Positions 33,610 through 41,985 are shown, numbered from the stretch's first letter. The stretch: 49,848 nt of DNA from Clostridia bacterium (GCA_017560905.1 JAFZEA010000029.1:1-49848); one strand, 5' to 3'. Program-made: numbers and translations. The notes: generated by a model from the letters alone, not told the origin.

Positions 33610-34086
33610 ATGGAAAAAACAAACGTAATGCGCCTGTTGGAGCAGAAGAAAATCAAATATACACCCCACTTTTATGACAATACGATGACCGACGGGGAGA
33701 GTATAGCGAGAGTTTTGGGTGAGAGCTGTGAATGCACCTTCAAGACGTTGGTGACCGAGGACGGCAACCGCCACTACTTTGTCTTTGTTATTCCCGTGCA
33801 TCTGGCGCTTGATCTGAAAAAAGCGGCCAAAACGGCAGGCGTCAAAGCCCTTGCTATGTTGCCGCAGAAAAATCTGTTGCCGCTGACGGGCTACATTCAC
33901 GGCGGCTGCAGTCCCATCGGTATGAAAAAGAAATTTCCCACTTATATAGATCAAAGCGTAACGACGATAGACAAAATGTTTTGCTCGGCGGGCAAAGTGG
34001 GCGCACAGATCGAAGTGGCTCCCCGTGACCTGATCAACTACACAGGCGCCAAGACCGCCGACCTGACAAAACCCAAGGAGGCGTAA
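33610..34086 (+). CDS. ybaK: YbaK/EbsC family aminoacyl-tRNA deacylase (Cys-tRNAPro type)
   Basis: The 158-residue protein matches YbaK: N-terminal NVMRLLEQKKIKY, the conserved catalytic-area Lys in CTFKTLV, a HLALDLKKAAK helix, and the GYIHGGCSPIGMKKKFPTYI segment. It hydrolyses mischarged Cys-tRNAPro. It begins the ybaK-lipid kinase-SGNH-Lrp cluster, whose genes abut or overlap. Confidence 0.92.
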   Translation: MEKTNVMRLLEQKKIKYTPHFYDNTMTDGESIARVLGESCECTFKTLVTEDGNRHYFVFVIPVHLALDLKKAAKTAGVKALAMLPQKNLLPLTGYIHGGCSPIGMKKKFPTYIDQSVTTIDKMFCSAGKVGAQIEVAPRDLINYTGAKTADLTKPKEA

Positions 34087-34989
34087 ATGAAACATTTATT
34101 CATTTTCAACCCCCGCTCTCTGTCCGGCCGTAAGAGAAAAGCGCTGGTGACCCGCATCAGCGAGAAATGCAAGGGGCTGGAATACGAGATATACTTTTCC
34201 GCCTCTGCCGAGGATGCGCAGGACAAAACACGAAAGGCCTGTCAAACCGGCGAGGAGCTCTGTGTCTATGCCGGCGGCGGTGACGGCACCATCCGCCAGA
34301 TCGCCGAGGCCCTCTACCCCTATCCCAACGCCGTGCTGAGCGCAATTCCCGTGGGCACCGGCAACGATTTTGTCCGCAACTTCGGCGGCAAAAAGGCATT
34401 TTTGAAGCTGGAGCACATCACCGATGGTGAGGAGCATACCATTGATCTCATTCAGGTAGGCGATAAGATCTGCGCCAATATGATCAACATCGGCTTTGAC
34501 GAAAGTGTGGTCAGCCGACTGGACAAGCTTCGTTCTTTGCCGCTGATGGGGCGCTCGGTTGCCTATACCATCGCACTGGTCATCCAGCTCTTTGAATTTC
34601 CCAAAGAGCAGTTACATATCACATATGCCGACGGCAGCACATACGAAAAGCCGTTTTTACTCACCTTTATTGCCAACGGCAAGTATTGCGGCGGCGGTTA
34701 CAAATCCGCCTCCGAAGCGCAGCTTGATGACGGTCTGCTCGATATGATGACTGTGTATCCCCTGTCCCGTCTTTCCTTTTTTTCTTTGGTGGGCGGTTAC
34801 AAGAACGGAACGCTCATCACCGATCCCAATCACGCACATCTGTTCCGTTTTTGCAAGACCGATACCGTAACGTTAGAAAAAGATACCCCGTTTAACGTCT
34901 GTATTGACGGAGAGGTCTTTTCGACAAATCAACTCAATGTAAAAGCTTTGCCCAGAGCCTTGCGCTTCAGAGCACCCAAGGAGGAATAA
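34087..34989 (+). CDS. diacylglycerol/lipid kinase (DagK/YegS-like)
   Basis: The 300-residue protein has the N-terminal FIFNPRSLSGR strand, the ATP motif AGGGDGTIRQ, IPVGTGNDFVRN and a C-terminal beta-sandwich with the SASEAQLDDGLLDMMTV motif that carries metal-binding acidic residues. It phosphorylates diacylglycerol or a related lipid, feeding phospholipid recycling during lipoteichoic-acid turnover. It starts at the base after the ybaK stop, behind AAGGAGG. Confidence 0.93.
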   Translation: MKHLFIFNPRSLSGRKRKALVTRISEKCKGLEYEIYFSASAEDAQDKTRKACQTGEELCVYAGGGDGTIRQIAEALYPYPNAVLSAIPVGTGNDFVRNFGGKKAFLKLEHITDGEEHTIDLIQVGDKICANMINIGFDESVVSRLDKLRSLPLMGRSVAYTIALVIQLFEFPKEQLHITYADGSTYEKPFLLTFIANGKYCGGGYKSASEAQLDDGLLDMMTVYPLSRLSFFSLVGGYKNGTLITDPNHAHLFRFCKTDTVTLEKDTPFNVCIDGEVFSTNQLNVKALPRALRFRAPKEE

Positions 34990-34992
34990 TTT

Positions 34993-35982
34993 ATGTTACT
35001 CAAGCCCGACCAGATTCTCGACATCGTACACGGCACACTCTTCACCTCGGTCAGCCCCGAGGGAGAGACCCGCTTTTACCGTTTCAGCAGTAAACAACAA
35101 AAGGCCTATGCTGACCGCTCGGAAAGCTTTGGTCTGAAATGCTATGCTTCTTCCGGTGTTATGCTGGACTTTATCACCGACAGCGATACTTTAAGTTTTA
35201 CCGCCGAGTTGTCCAAAGCGACCACCAATGAACTCTCCGCTATAGACCTGCTGATTGACGGTGGGATCTTCCAAACCGTCCGATTTGACGATTACGGCAT
35301 CAAGAAGATCGGCTTTACCCTGCCGATGGGTGAGCATCGCATCACCGTGGTATTGCCCTGGAATTCGGTCACCGTACTGCGGGATATTGCCCTGTCCGAC
35401 GGCGCCTATATCCTGCCCGTTGAAAAAGCCGTCCGTATTCTGGCGCTGGGCGATTCCATCACACAGGGCTACACCGCTTCCTACCCCTCCGCTTCCTACG
35501 TCAGCCGCTACACGCTGGCACTGAACGCCGAGGTACTCAACCAAGGTATCGGCGGATATAAATTCTATGAAGAAAGCATTGACGAAGAACTCGGCTGGCA
35601 ACCCGATATCATTACGCTGGCCTACGGCACCAACGACTACAGTGTCAACGACAGTTTCTCTGACTTTATAAACTACGCAGAAACATACATCGAAAAGCTG
35701 ACCCGTGCCTTCCCCGATACTCCCATTCTCGGCATTACCCCCATCTTCTGCGGCGAGGAAAAAAGAAAGATCAAGGAGCAAACAAAGGACTATACCTTTG
35801 AAGATGCTATACAAAAGCTCGACGAAATCTATGCCCGTTATCCGCAGATCAAGGTGCTGGACGGCATAAGCTTTTATCCGCATCCCATAGACTTCTTTAT
35901 GCCCGACTGGTTGCATCCCAATGATATCGGCTTTTCCTACTATGCCGAGGCGGTCATCAAAGCGTTAAAGGAGATGTTATAA
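34993..35982 (+). CDS. SGNH/GDSL hydrolase with N-terminal beta-sandwich domain
   Basis: The 329-residue, signal-less protein has an N-terminal jelly-roll (about 1-145) and an SGNH domain: block I LALGDSITQGY (Ser), block II QGIGGYKF, block III YGTNDYS and block V DWLHPNDIG (Asp/His). This layout resembles CE2/SsfX3-type esterases. It probably removes acetyl or acyl groups from a small glycan or lipid. The start has GGAGGAA; its stop overlaps the next start by one base. Confidence 0.88.
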   Translation: MLLKPDQILDIVHGTLFTSVSPEGETRFYRFSSKQQKAYADRSESFGLKCYASSGVMLDFITDSDTLSFTAELSKATTNELSAIDLLIDGGIFQTVRFDDYGIKKIGFTLPMGEHRITVVLPWNSVTVLRDIALSDGAYILPVEKAVRILALGDSITQGYTASYPSASYVSRYTLALNAEVLNQGIGGYKFYEESIDEELGWQPDIITLAYGTNDYSVNDSFSDFINYAETYIEKLTRAFPDTPILGITPIFCGEEKRKIKEQTKDYTFEDAIQKLDEIYARYPQIKVLDGISFYPHPIDFFMPDWLHPNDIGFSYYAEAVIKALKEML

Positions 35983-36413
35983 TGGACAGTATCGATCGCG
36001 AAATCATTGCCCTGCTGCAGAGCAATGCCCGCCTGCCGCTCAAAGCGCTGGCCAACGAAGTTCACCTTTCCTCCCCGGCAGTTTCCGCCCGCATTGAGCG
36101 ACTGGAAAACGAAGGCATCATCGAGGGCTACAAGGCTGTCCTCAATCACGAAAAAACGGGTCATCCCATCGTAGCCTTTATCAATTTGGATCTGGATCCC
36201 ACCGACAAAGTGAAATTTTATCCCTATATTGAAAAATGCAAAAACGTACTGGAATGTGCCTGTGTCACGGGACAGTATTCTATGCTTATTAAGGTCTGCT
36301 TTGAAAGCACGGGTGCGCTGGACAGCTTTATCGGAGAGCTGCAGCAATTCGGAAAAACCAATACCCAGATCGTTTTTTCCACACCCATCAAACCCCGCAG
36401 TATACAGTTATAA
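35982..36413 (+). CDS. Lrp/AsnC family transcriptional regulator
   Basis: The 143-residue protein begins MDSIDREIIALLQSNARLPL followed by the helix-turn-helix (LANEVHLSSPAVSARIERLE) and has a C-terminal RAM ligand-binding domain (CVTGQYSMLIKVCFES). These proteins bind amino acids and regulate amino acid metabolism. Start overlaps the SGNH stop (TAATG). Confidence 0.93.
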   Translation: MDSIDREIIALLQSNARLPLKALANEVHLSSPAVSARIERLENEGIIEGYKAVLNHEKTGHPIVAFINLDLDPTDKVKFYPYIEKCKNVLECACVTGQYSMLIKVCFESTGALDSFIGELQQFGKTNTQIVFSTPIKPRSIQL

Positions 36414-36430
36414 CCACAAAAATTTTCTTT

Positions 36431-36476
36431 TGTCGATAAGTTTCGACCAAATTCGACACGGCCGCCCGAATATAAT
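36431..36476 (+). promoter_or_regulatory. spo0A promoter with 0A boxes
   Basis: TATAAT (36471-36476) lacks a clear -35. Around its place lie TGTCGAT (36431), TTCGACC (36442) and the perfect inverse 0A box TTCGACA (36452-36458; consensus TGTCGAA). The array suggests Spo0A binds its own promoter. Confidence 0.7.
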
Positions 36477-36504
36477 GGGGATACCATTTTAAGGAGGAAA
36501 ACCC

Positions 36505-37284
36505 ATGACTGAGCGAAATAAAATCAATCTTATCATCGCCACCAACGATCCGAACAGTCCGGAGGTGGAAAGTATTCGTGCGCTGGGATACCGCATCCAA
36601 TGCGTGTTGTCCGATGGCGAAAGCGCACTGAGATCCATTCTGGAGCACCGCCCCGACGTCGTTCTGTGCGATGCATTTTTGCCGCAGATGGATGCGTTGG
36701 GTATTCTGGAAACATTGCAGAGCAAGGCCTACAGAGGCGTTTTCATTTGTCTGGCCTCTGCCCCCAGTGATATTCTGGCCGCAAAACTTATGGAATACGG
36801 CGCCCGCTATTTTTTGGTGCGGCCCTTCGGTCTTGAATATCTGGGCAAACGCATCGACGCACTGGTCAAGGAACAACAAAACACACTTCCCTTTGGTGCC
36901 AGCAGTTCCCCGATCAAGGTCAGTGATGAATTTGATCTGGAGGGCTGTGTCTCGGAAATGATGCGACAAATCGGTGTGCCGGCCCATATACGCGGTTACC
37001 GCTACATCCGAAAAGCCATTCTGATGTCACTGGAAAACAGTGAGCTTCTCAACGCCATCACCAAAGAGCTCTATCCCGGCATCGCACGTTTTTACAAAAC
37101 CACGCCGTCCCGTGTAGAGCGCGCCATCCGTCACGCCATTGAAGTGGCGTGGACCAGAGGAGATCTGGAAACGCTGACGGCGCTGTTTGGCTATACCATC
37201 AAAACCTCCAAGGGCAAGCCTACCAACGGAGAATTTATTTCTATGCTGACCGACCGCCTGCGCATTAACTTAAAAATCAGTTAA
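36505..37284 (+). CDS. spo0A: sporulation master regulator Spo0A with divergent receiver domain
   Basis: The 259-residue protein has a response-regulator receiver (about 6-118) and the Spo0A DNA-binding domain (about 145-255). The latter is strongly conserved: IGVPAHIRGYRYIRKAI, TKELYPGIARFYKTTPSRVE and RAIRHAIEVAWTRG, TIKTSKGKPTNGEF. The receiver keeps Asp56 (LCDAFLP) but departs elsewhere: TND instead of the acidic pair near residue 14, Ala-Ser at 84-85 and Arg106-Pro-Phe where Lys-Pro-Phe is nearly universal. It controls entry into sporulation. GGAGGA precedes the start. Confidence 0.95.
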   Translation: MTERNKINLIIATNDPNSPEVESIRALGYRIQCVLSDGESALRSILEHRPDVVLCDAFLPQMDALGILETLQSKAYRGVFICLASAPSDILAAKLMEYGARYFLVRPFGLEYLGKRIDALVKEQQNTLPFGASSSPIKVSDEFDLEGCVSEMMRQIGVPAHIRGYRYIRKAILMSLENSELLNAITKELYPGIARFYKTTPSRVERAIRHAIEVAWTRGDLETLTALFGYTIKTSKGKPTNGEFISMLTDRLRINLKIS

Positions 37285-37289
37285 AAGTG

Positions 37290-37318
37290 TTGCACAATTC
37301 TACATCGTTTGCTATAAT
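37290..37318 (+). promoter_or_regulatory. sigma-A promoter of the GT4 gene
   Basis: TTGCAC, 17 bases, TATAAT. The expected start falls inside the following palindrome. Confidence 0.75.
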
Positions 37319-37351
37319 ATACCTAATGATACATCATTAGGTATATTTTTT
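37317..37351 (+). terminator. spo0A terminator overlapping the next transcription start
   Basis: ATACCTAATGA and TCATTAGGTAT form an 11-bp stem followed by ATTTTTT. The hairpin would end spo0A transcripts and form the 5-prime end of the next mRNA. Confidence 0.8.
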
Positions 37352-37370
37352 GTTTTCGGGAGGTGAATGT

Positions 37371-38672
37371 ATGGATCTGAACGTGTGTCTTCTCAACGAC
37401 TCTTTCCCCCCTGCCATAGATGGCGTGGCAAACTCTGTGATCAACTATGCCGGTATCATCCAGCAGGAATTGGGGCGTTGCACCGTTGTTACCCCCAAAT
37501 ATCCTGATGCCGTTGACGACTATATATTCCCCGTTGTGCGCTACCCCAGTATCAATACCACCAAATTGCTGCGCTATCGCACAGGCTTGCCCTTTGACCG
37601 AAAGACGCTCTTTGCGCTGGAACAGGCCAAATTTGACATACTTCATTCTCACTGCCCCTTTGCTTCCGGCCTGCTGGCAAGAACCTTGCGGGAAAGAGTA
37701 GACGTCCCCTATGTATTTACTTATCACACAAAATTTGATATAGACTTTGCCGTCACCATCAATTCCGAGCATCTCCGTCAGCTTTTCACCAAGCTGACCA
37801 TCAACAACATTTCTGCCGTTGATGAGGTCTGGGTGGTCAGCGAAGGCGCCGCGCAAAGCCTGCGCTCTATGGGCTTTGAGGGAGATACCATACTGATGCA
37901 AAACGGTGTGGATCTCCCGCAGGAAAAAACCTCTAAGGAGCGCACCGATGCACTTCGCCACGAGCTGAATCTGCCGCCCGAGGTGCCGGTATTTCTGTTT
38001 GTAGGGCGTATGCTCTGGTACAAAAATTTGCGCATCACGCTGGATGCGCTGAGCGCACTGAGTAAGCTTGGTCACGATTTTCGCTTTATTGCGGTGGGTG
38101 ACGGTGTGGACCGTCAGGAAATGATCGAATACGCCGCATCATTGGGACTGGGCAAGCGCTGTAACTTTGTAGGCAGCGTGCGGGACAGAGAAAAGATCAG
38201 AGATTATTTCTCTATGGCAGATCTCTTTTTATTCCCCTCCACATACGATACCAACGGACTGGTAGTCAGAGAGGCCGCCGCCTGCGCTCTGCCCAGTATT
38301 ATTGTTGAAAAGAGCTGTGCGGCCGAAGGAATCACCGACGGTAAAAACGGTCTTTTGATTGAAGAAAGCTGTCCCTCCATGGCGCAAAAATTAGTGTGGG
38401 CCTGTACCCACATTGATCAGATTCATCAAATCGGCATCGATGCGCAAAAAAGCATCTATATGTCCTGGCAGGATGCAGTATACAATGCCTACCATCGCTA
38501 TGAGCTGCTGATAGATAAAAAGCAGCGTGGCCTGCTTGCGCACAAAGAAGTGCGGGGAGACACTATGTTTGAACTGGTGTCCGACTGGAATGCTGCGGTC
38601 AGCAAGCTTGCTTCCGTCCCCCGTGTCGTTTTGGACAAAACAAACTCTATCTACGAAAAATTCAAAAGATAA
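37371..38672 (+). CDS. GT4 family glycosyltransferase
   Basis: The 433-residue protein has a GT-B fold: N-terminal LNDSFPPAIDGVANSVINYA, the HSHCPFASGLLAR acceptor-side region and TYHTKFD, then the C-terminal VFLFVGRMLWYKNLRITLDAL, FLFPSTYDTNGLVVREAAAC motif. It is close to processive lipid glucosyltransferases that use UDP- or GDP-sugars and could glycosylate a membrane lipid. A GGGAGGTGA site supports 37371 over 37350. About 90 C-terminal residues form a helical extension. Confidence 0.9.
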   Translation: MDLNVCLLNDSFPPAIDGVANSVINYAGIIQQELGRCTVVTPKYPDAVDDYIFPVVRYPSINTTKLLRYRTGLPFDRKTLFALEQAKFDILHSHCPFASGLLARTLRERVDVPYVFTYHTKFDIDFAVTINSEHLRQLFTKLTINNISAVDEVWVVSEGAAQSLRSMGFEGDTILMQNGVDLPQEKTSKERTDALRHELNLPPEVPVFLFVGRMLWYKNLRITLDALSALSKLGHDFRFIAVGDGVDRQEMIEYAASLGLGKRCNFVGSVRDREKIRDYFSMADLFLFPSTYDTNGLVVREAAACALPSIIVEKSCAAEGITDGKNGLLIEESCPSMAQKLVWACTHIDQIHQIGIDAQKSIYMSWQDAVYNAYHRYELLIDKKQRGLLAHKEVRGDTMFELVSDWNAAVSKLASVPRVVLDKTNSIYEKFKR

Positions 38673-38716
38673 AAAATTTAACGTTAGGGGTCAGACCCCT
38701 AACGTTAAATTTTTTT
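38671..38716. terminator. long palindromic terminator with GGGGTCAGACCCC core
   Basis: A perfect 20-bp stem (outer AAATTTAACGTT) with a five-base loop and A/T runs on both sides lies between convergent genes. Its GGGGTCAGACCCC centre resembles common extragenic palindromes. Confidence 0.9.
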
Positions 38717-38750
38717 GAATTTGAAACGAAAGTTCGGTTTCTTTTTGTAT

Positions 38751-39284
38751 TTATTCTTGCAAAAGTGACATCAGCTGCTCAGGAGTGTCCGCTACCATAT
38801 AGTAGCCTCTGGCTTCCTTTTCCAAAAATTTTCCGCGGATGGCGTGTTCCATCAACTCAATCAGCGGATCGTAGTAACCCTCTGTATTGAGAATGATAAT
38901 CGGCTTTGTATGCTGAGATAACTGCCGCAACGTGATCATTTCAAAAAATTCCTCCCACGTCCCCAGTCCTCCCGGACTCATAACAAAAGCATCGCTTTCC
39001 TCTTCCATGATCTGCTTACGTTCCCGCATAGTTTCGGTGAACACAAAGCGATCACACTGCTGATACAGTACGCCCTCTTTATCAAAGAACTTGGGCGCCA
39101 CACCCAGAATATATCCGCCGCCGTTATGAACACCTCTTGCTACGGCGCCCATCATACCGGTAGCGCCGCCGCCGAACACCAGCGAATGTCCGCCCTCGGC
39201 GATCAGCTGACCCAGACGTTCGCCCTGAACAAGATATTTTTCGTCAATCTCTTTGCTGGCTGCGCCGTACACACAAATGTTCAT
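38751..39284 (-). CDS. LOG/TIGR00730 family Rossmann protein
   Basis: The 177-residue protein has VFGGGATGMMGAVARG, ETMRERKQIM and PGGLGTWEEFFEM, the binding set of LOG-family nucleoside-5-monophosphate phosphoribohydrolases. In bacteria these hydrolyse AMP-like nucleotides. It is the last gene of a three-gene minus-strand cluster, with the stop of a small frameshifted ORF just upstream and AGAGG at the start. Confidence 0.93.
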   Translation of the reverse strand: MNICVYGAASKEIDEKYLVQGERLGQLIAEGGHSLVFGGGATGMMGAVARGVHNGGGYILGVAPKFFDKEGVLYQQCDRFVFTETMRERKQIMEEESDAFVMSPGGLGTWEEFFEMITLRQLSQHTKPIIILNTEGYYDPLIELMEHAIRGKFLEKEARGYYMVADTPEQLMSLLQE

Positions 39285-39295
39285 AAAAAACCTCT

Positions 39296-39471
39296 TTACT
39301 TATAGTTATTATAAAAGTTCATATAGTAACCGAATCCGTTCTTGATGACCGTATAAAAATCATTTATGGGTGAATTGTCGGCATCAAGCGTAGTATATTT
39401 TACATACCACAGTTGGGACGAATCATCGCCCTCGACACTCAGCTTGCCCCGACCTTTTCAAATCTTTCCAT
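39296..39471 (-). pseudogene. small ORF (about 58 codons) broken by a one-base frameshift
   Basis: A GAGGT site and ATG (39471) start MERFEKVGAS, then a stop. Adding one base in the GGGG run continues into a protein-like frame (KLSVEGDDSSQLWYVKYTT ... NDFYTVIKNGFGYYMNFYN) that ends at TAA 39296-39298, just before the LOG gene. The length is one base short of a whole number of codons. It could be a real mutation, a sequencing error or programmed slippage. No family recognised. Confidence 0.6.
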
Positions 39472-39475
39472 ATTG

Positions 39476-39988
39476 TTACCTCGCCCGGAGTTCTTTTACG
39501 TATTTTTTATAATCGGGCATATACTTAGCGATCAAGCGATAAAATTCTTTGCCGTGGTTTTTGTGTCGGATGTGGGCCAGCTCGTGCAGCACCACATAGT
39601 CCACCGCCCCTGCGGAATAGAGCATAAGATAGAGCGAAAAATTGACGCTGTTTTTACCCGAGCAGCTGCCAAATCTCGTTTTGGCGGAGGTGATATGCAC
39701 CGCTTTGGGTGTAAGTCCCGTCAACGCCGAAAAGTACGCCACTCGCAGCGGTATAATCTCCTTTGCCTTGCGCCGCAAGGCTTCCACGTTTTCTTCAGAC
39801 AAATGATACTTGTCCTGACGGGCCGCCTGCCTTGCCATATGCTTTTGGATCCAGTCACGGTGACTTGCCACAAACTGCTCCGCTTTTTGCTGCGGATAGC
39901 CAAGGGGCAAACGTACTACGATATTCAATTCTTTTGTAATTTCCAGCGCAAGTGTTTTTCTGGCACTGCGTTTATAAATAATATTCAT
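39476..39988 (-). CDS. YgjP-like metallopeptidase domain protein
   Basis: The 170-residue protein ends with the YgjP/M48-like active site: TRFGSCSGKNSVNFSLYLML, then VVLHELAHIRHKNHGKEFY carrying HExxH and a third ligand His. The N-terminal half is a short beta domain with a helical connector. It is predicted to be a zinc protease; the substrate is unknown. No ribosome site is visible, and the promoter places transcription start at the ATG. Confidence 0.88.
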   Translation of the reverse strand: MNIIYKRSARKTLALEITKELNIVVRLPLGYPQQKAEQFVASHRDWIQKHMARQAARQDKYHLSEENVEALRRKAKEIIPLRVAYFSALTGLTPKAVHITSAKTRFGSCSGKNSVNFSLYLMLYSAGAVDYVVLHELAHIRHKNHGKEFYRLIAKYMPDYKKYVKELRAR

Positions 39989-39994
39989 AGTATA

Positions 39995-40023
39995 ATCATA
40001 TAGTATTGTATATCTTTCTGCAA
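39995..40023 (-). promoter_or_regulatory. promoter of the YgjP-like gene, probable leaderless start
   Basis: TTGCAG (40023-40018), 17 bases, TATGAT (40000-39995). The ATG is seven bases after the -10, so the mRNA probably begins at the start codon. Confidence 0.6.
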
Positions 40024-40024
40024 C

Positions 40025-40068
40025 AAAAAAAGAGATGACAATTTCACCAAAATCGTCATCTCTTTTTT
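40025..40068. terminator. terminator of htpG
   Basis: AAAGAGATGAC and GTCATCTCTTT pair around a 15-base loop with A/T runs outside. On the minus strand it ends htpG. Its edge abuts the promoter of the next gene. Confidence 0.88.
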
Positions 40069-40076
40069 GTTTATTT

Positions 40077-41927
40077 TTACTTAATCAAGTTGCAAACGTC
40101 GTTGGCATAACCCACCGGATCTTCGGGAGTCAGGCCCTCGATCAGCAGTGCCTGTGCATACAAAACGCGGACGATCGCCGCCGCCTTTTCCTCATCGGAA
40201 AGGGATGCTTTCAGCACTTCCAGAATGTCGTGAGAAGCGTTGATTTCCAGCACTTTTTCCGCCTTGGGAGCGCCGCCCTGCGGCATCTGCGAAAGCGTTT
40301 TTTCCATTTCGATGCTCAGTTCGCCTCTGGCTCTCAGACACACGGGATGACCGCTCAATCGGTCACTGACCGTAATGTCGGAAACCTTGCCGCCCAAGGT
40401 TTTCTTTGCAAATTCCAGCAACTCTGCAAAAGGTGTCTGATCCAGTGTATTTTCCGCAGGATCCACTTCGGAAACGTTGCGGAAAGTCTTGCCCGCATAT
40501 TCGCCCAGTACCTTTATGGCAAACTCATCCACTTGCTCTGTAAAGAACAACACATCCTTACCCTCGGCCAGCACGCTCTCCGTCTGCGGCATTTTGCCGA
40601 TACGGGCCACGCTCTCGCCGGTGGCGTAATAGATGACCTTGTCCTCCTCTTTCATTCCTTGCGTGTATTCAGCCAGCGTGATCAGCTTGTCCTGTTTTCC
40701 GGAATGGAACAACAGCAAATCCTGCAAAAGCGTCTTATTTTGTCCCCAACTCTCGTAGAGACCGAATTTGAGCTGTCTGCCAAACTCAGCAAAGAACTTT
40801 TCGTATCCTTCGCGGTCGTTTTTGAGCAAGTTGTCCAGCTCTTTTTTGATCTTTTTCTCAATGTTTTTGGCGATCAGTTTGAGCGTTCTGTCCTGCTGCA
40901 AAATCTCACGGGAAATGTTCAGACTGATGTCGGAAGAATCTACCAGACCCTGCACAAAACCAAAGCAATCCGGCAGCAATTCTCCGCATTTTTCCATAAT
41001 CATAACACCGCTTGAATACAGCGCAAGGCCCTTTTCAAAGTCCTTGGAATAGTAGTTAAATGGTGCCGCCGAGGGAATGTAGAGCAGTGCGGTATAGGAA
41101 AACTCACCGTCCACTCCCGTGTGGATATATTTAAGCGGTTTTTGCCAGCCGTAGCGGCGCTCCATATAGAAATTTTCATAGTCTTCCGCTGTGAGTTCAT
41201 TCTTGTTTTTGCGCCAAATGGGAACCATGGAATTGAGGATGCGATCCTGCAGAACGGTCTCTGTTTCCCCCTCTTTTCCCTCTACGGGGCGGGTCTCCTC
41301 ACAGAGCATTTTAATGGGGTACTTGATAAAGTCGGAATGCTTGCGTACCAAGGCTTGCAGGCGATATGTGTCCAGATACTGAGAATAGTCTTCCTCCGCC
41401 GTATCCTCCTTAATATGAAGGGTAATGAGCGTACCGACCGTGTCTTTTTCGGCGGGTGTCACGGTGTAGCCATCAGCCCCCTTGGAATACCACTGACAGG
41501 CTTCGGCACCTGCTCGTTTTGTCAAAACCGTTACCTCATCGGCCACCATAAATGCAGAATAAAATCCCACGCCGAACTGACCGATAATATCCACGCCCTC
41601 CTGCTCGTCGCTTTCCTTACGGAAAGCAAAGGAACCACTCTCGGCAATGGTGCCCAGATTTTTTTCCAGTTCCTCAGCGCTCATACCGATACCGGTATCC
41701 TCCACCGTCAACAATCTCTTGTCGGTGTCGACGCTCAGACGGATATAAAAATCGTCTTTATCAAAAGAAATATTCTCATTTTGCAGGGCATAGTAATAGC
41801 TTTTGTCAATGGCATCGCTGGCATTGGAGATGAGCTCGCGAAGAAAGATCTCTTTCTGTGAGTAAATAGAATGAATCATCATTTCCAACAATCGCTTACT
41901 CTGTGCTTTAAATTGCTTTTTTGCCAT
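40077..41927 (-). CDS. htpG: chaperone HtpG (Hsp90)
   Basis: The 616-residue protein has the GHKL ATPase domain with FLRELISNASDAIDK, VEDTGIGMSAEEL, SGSFAFRK and IGQFGVGFYSAFMVAD, then the middle domain (VDSSDISLNISREILQQ) and a C-terminal dimerisation part. It is a stress chaperone. ATG 41927 follows an AGAGG site by ten bases. A perfect CIRCE operator and sigma-A promoter sit upstream, placing it under HrcA control. Confidence 0.96.
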   Translation of the reverse strand: MAKKQFKAQSKRLLEMMIHSIYSQKEIFLRELISNASDAIDKSYYYALQNENISFDKDDFYIRLSVDTDKRLLTVEDTGIGMSAEELEKNLGTIAESGSFAFRKESDEQEGVDIIGQFGVGFYSAFMVADEVTVLTKRAGAEACQWYSKGADGYTVTPAEKDTVGTLITLHIKEDTAEEDYSQYLDTYRLQALVRKHSDFIKYPIKMLCEETRPVEGKEGETETVLQDRILNSMVPIWRKNKNELTAEDYENFYMERRYGWQKPLKYIHTGVDGEFSYTALLYIPSAAPFNYYSKDFEKGLALYSSGVMIMEKCGELLPDCFGFVQGLVDSSDISLNISREILQQDRTLKLIAKNIEKKIKKELDNLLKNDREGYEKFFAEFGRQLKFGLYESWGQNKTLLQDLLLFHSGKQDKLITLAEYTQGMKEEDKVIYYATGESVARIGKMPQTESVLAEGKDVLFFTEQVDEFAIKVLGEYAGKTFRNVSEVDPAENTLDQTPFAELLEFAKKTLGGKVSDITVSDRLSGHPVCLRARGELSIEMEKTLSQMPQGGAPKAEKVLEINASHDILEVLKASLSDEEKAAAIVRVLYAQALLIEGLTPEDPVGYANDVCNLIK

Positions 41928-41954
41928 AAAAAACAAACCTCTTTTTTTGTAAAT

Positions 41955-41981
41955 TTAGCACTCTGCTTGCACGAGTGCTAA
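41955..41981 (-). promoter_or_regulatory. CIRCE element (HrcA operator)
   Basis: TTAGCACTC-N9-GAGTGCTAA is a perfect match to the CIRCE consensus. It lies just downstream of the htpG -10, at the expected transcription start. Confidence 0.97.
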
Positions 41982-41985
41982 TATC

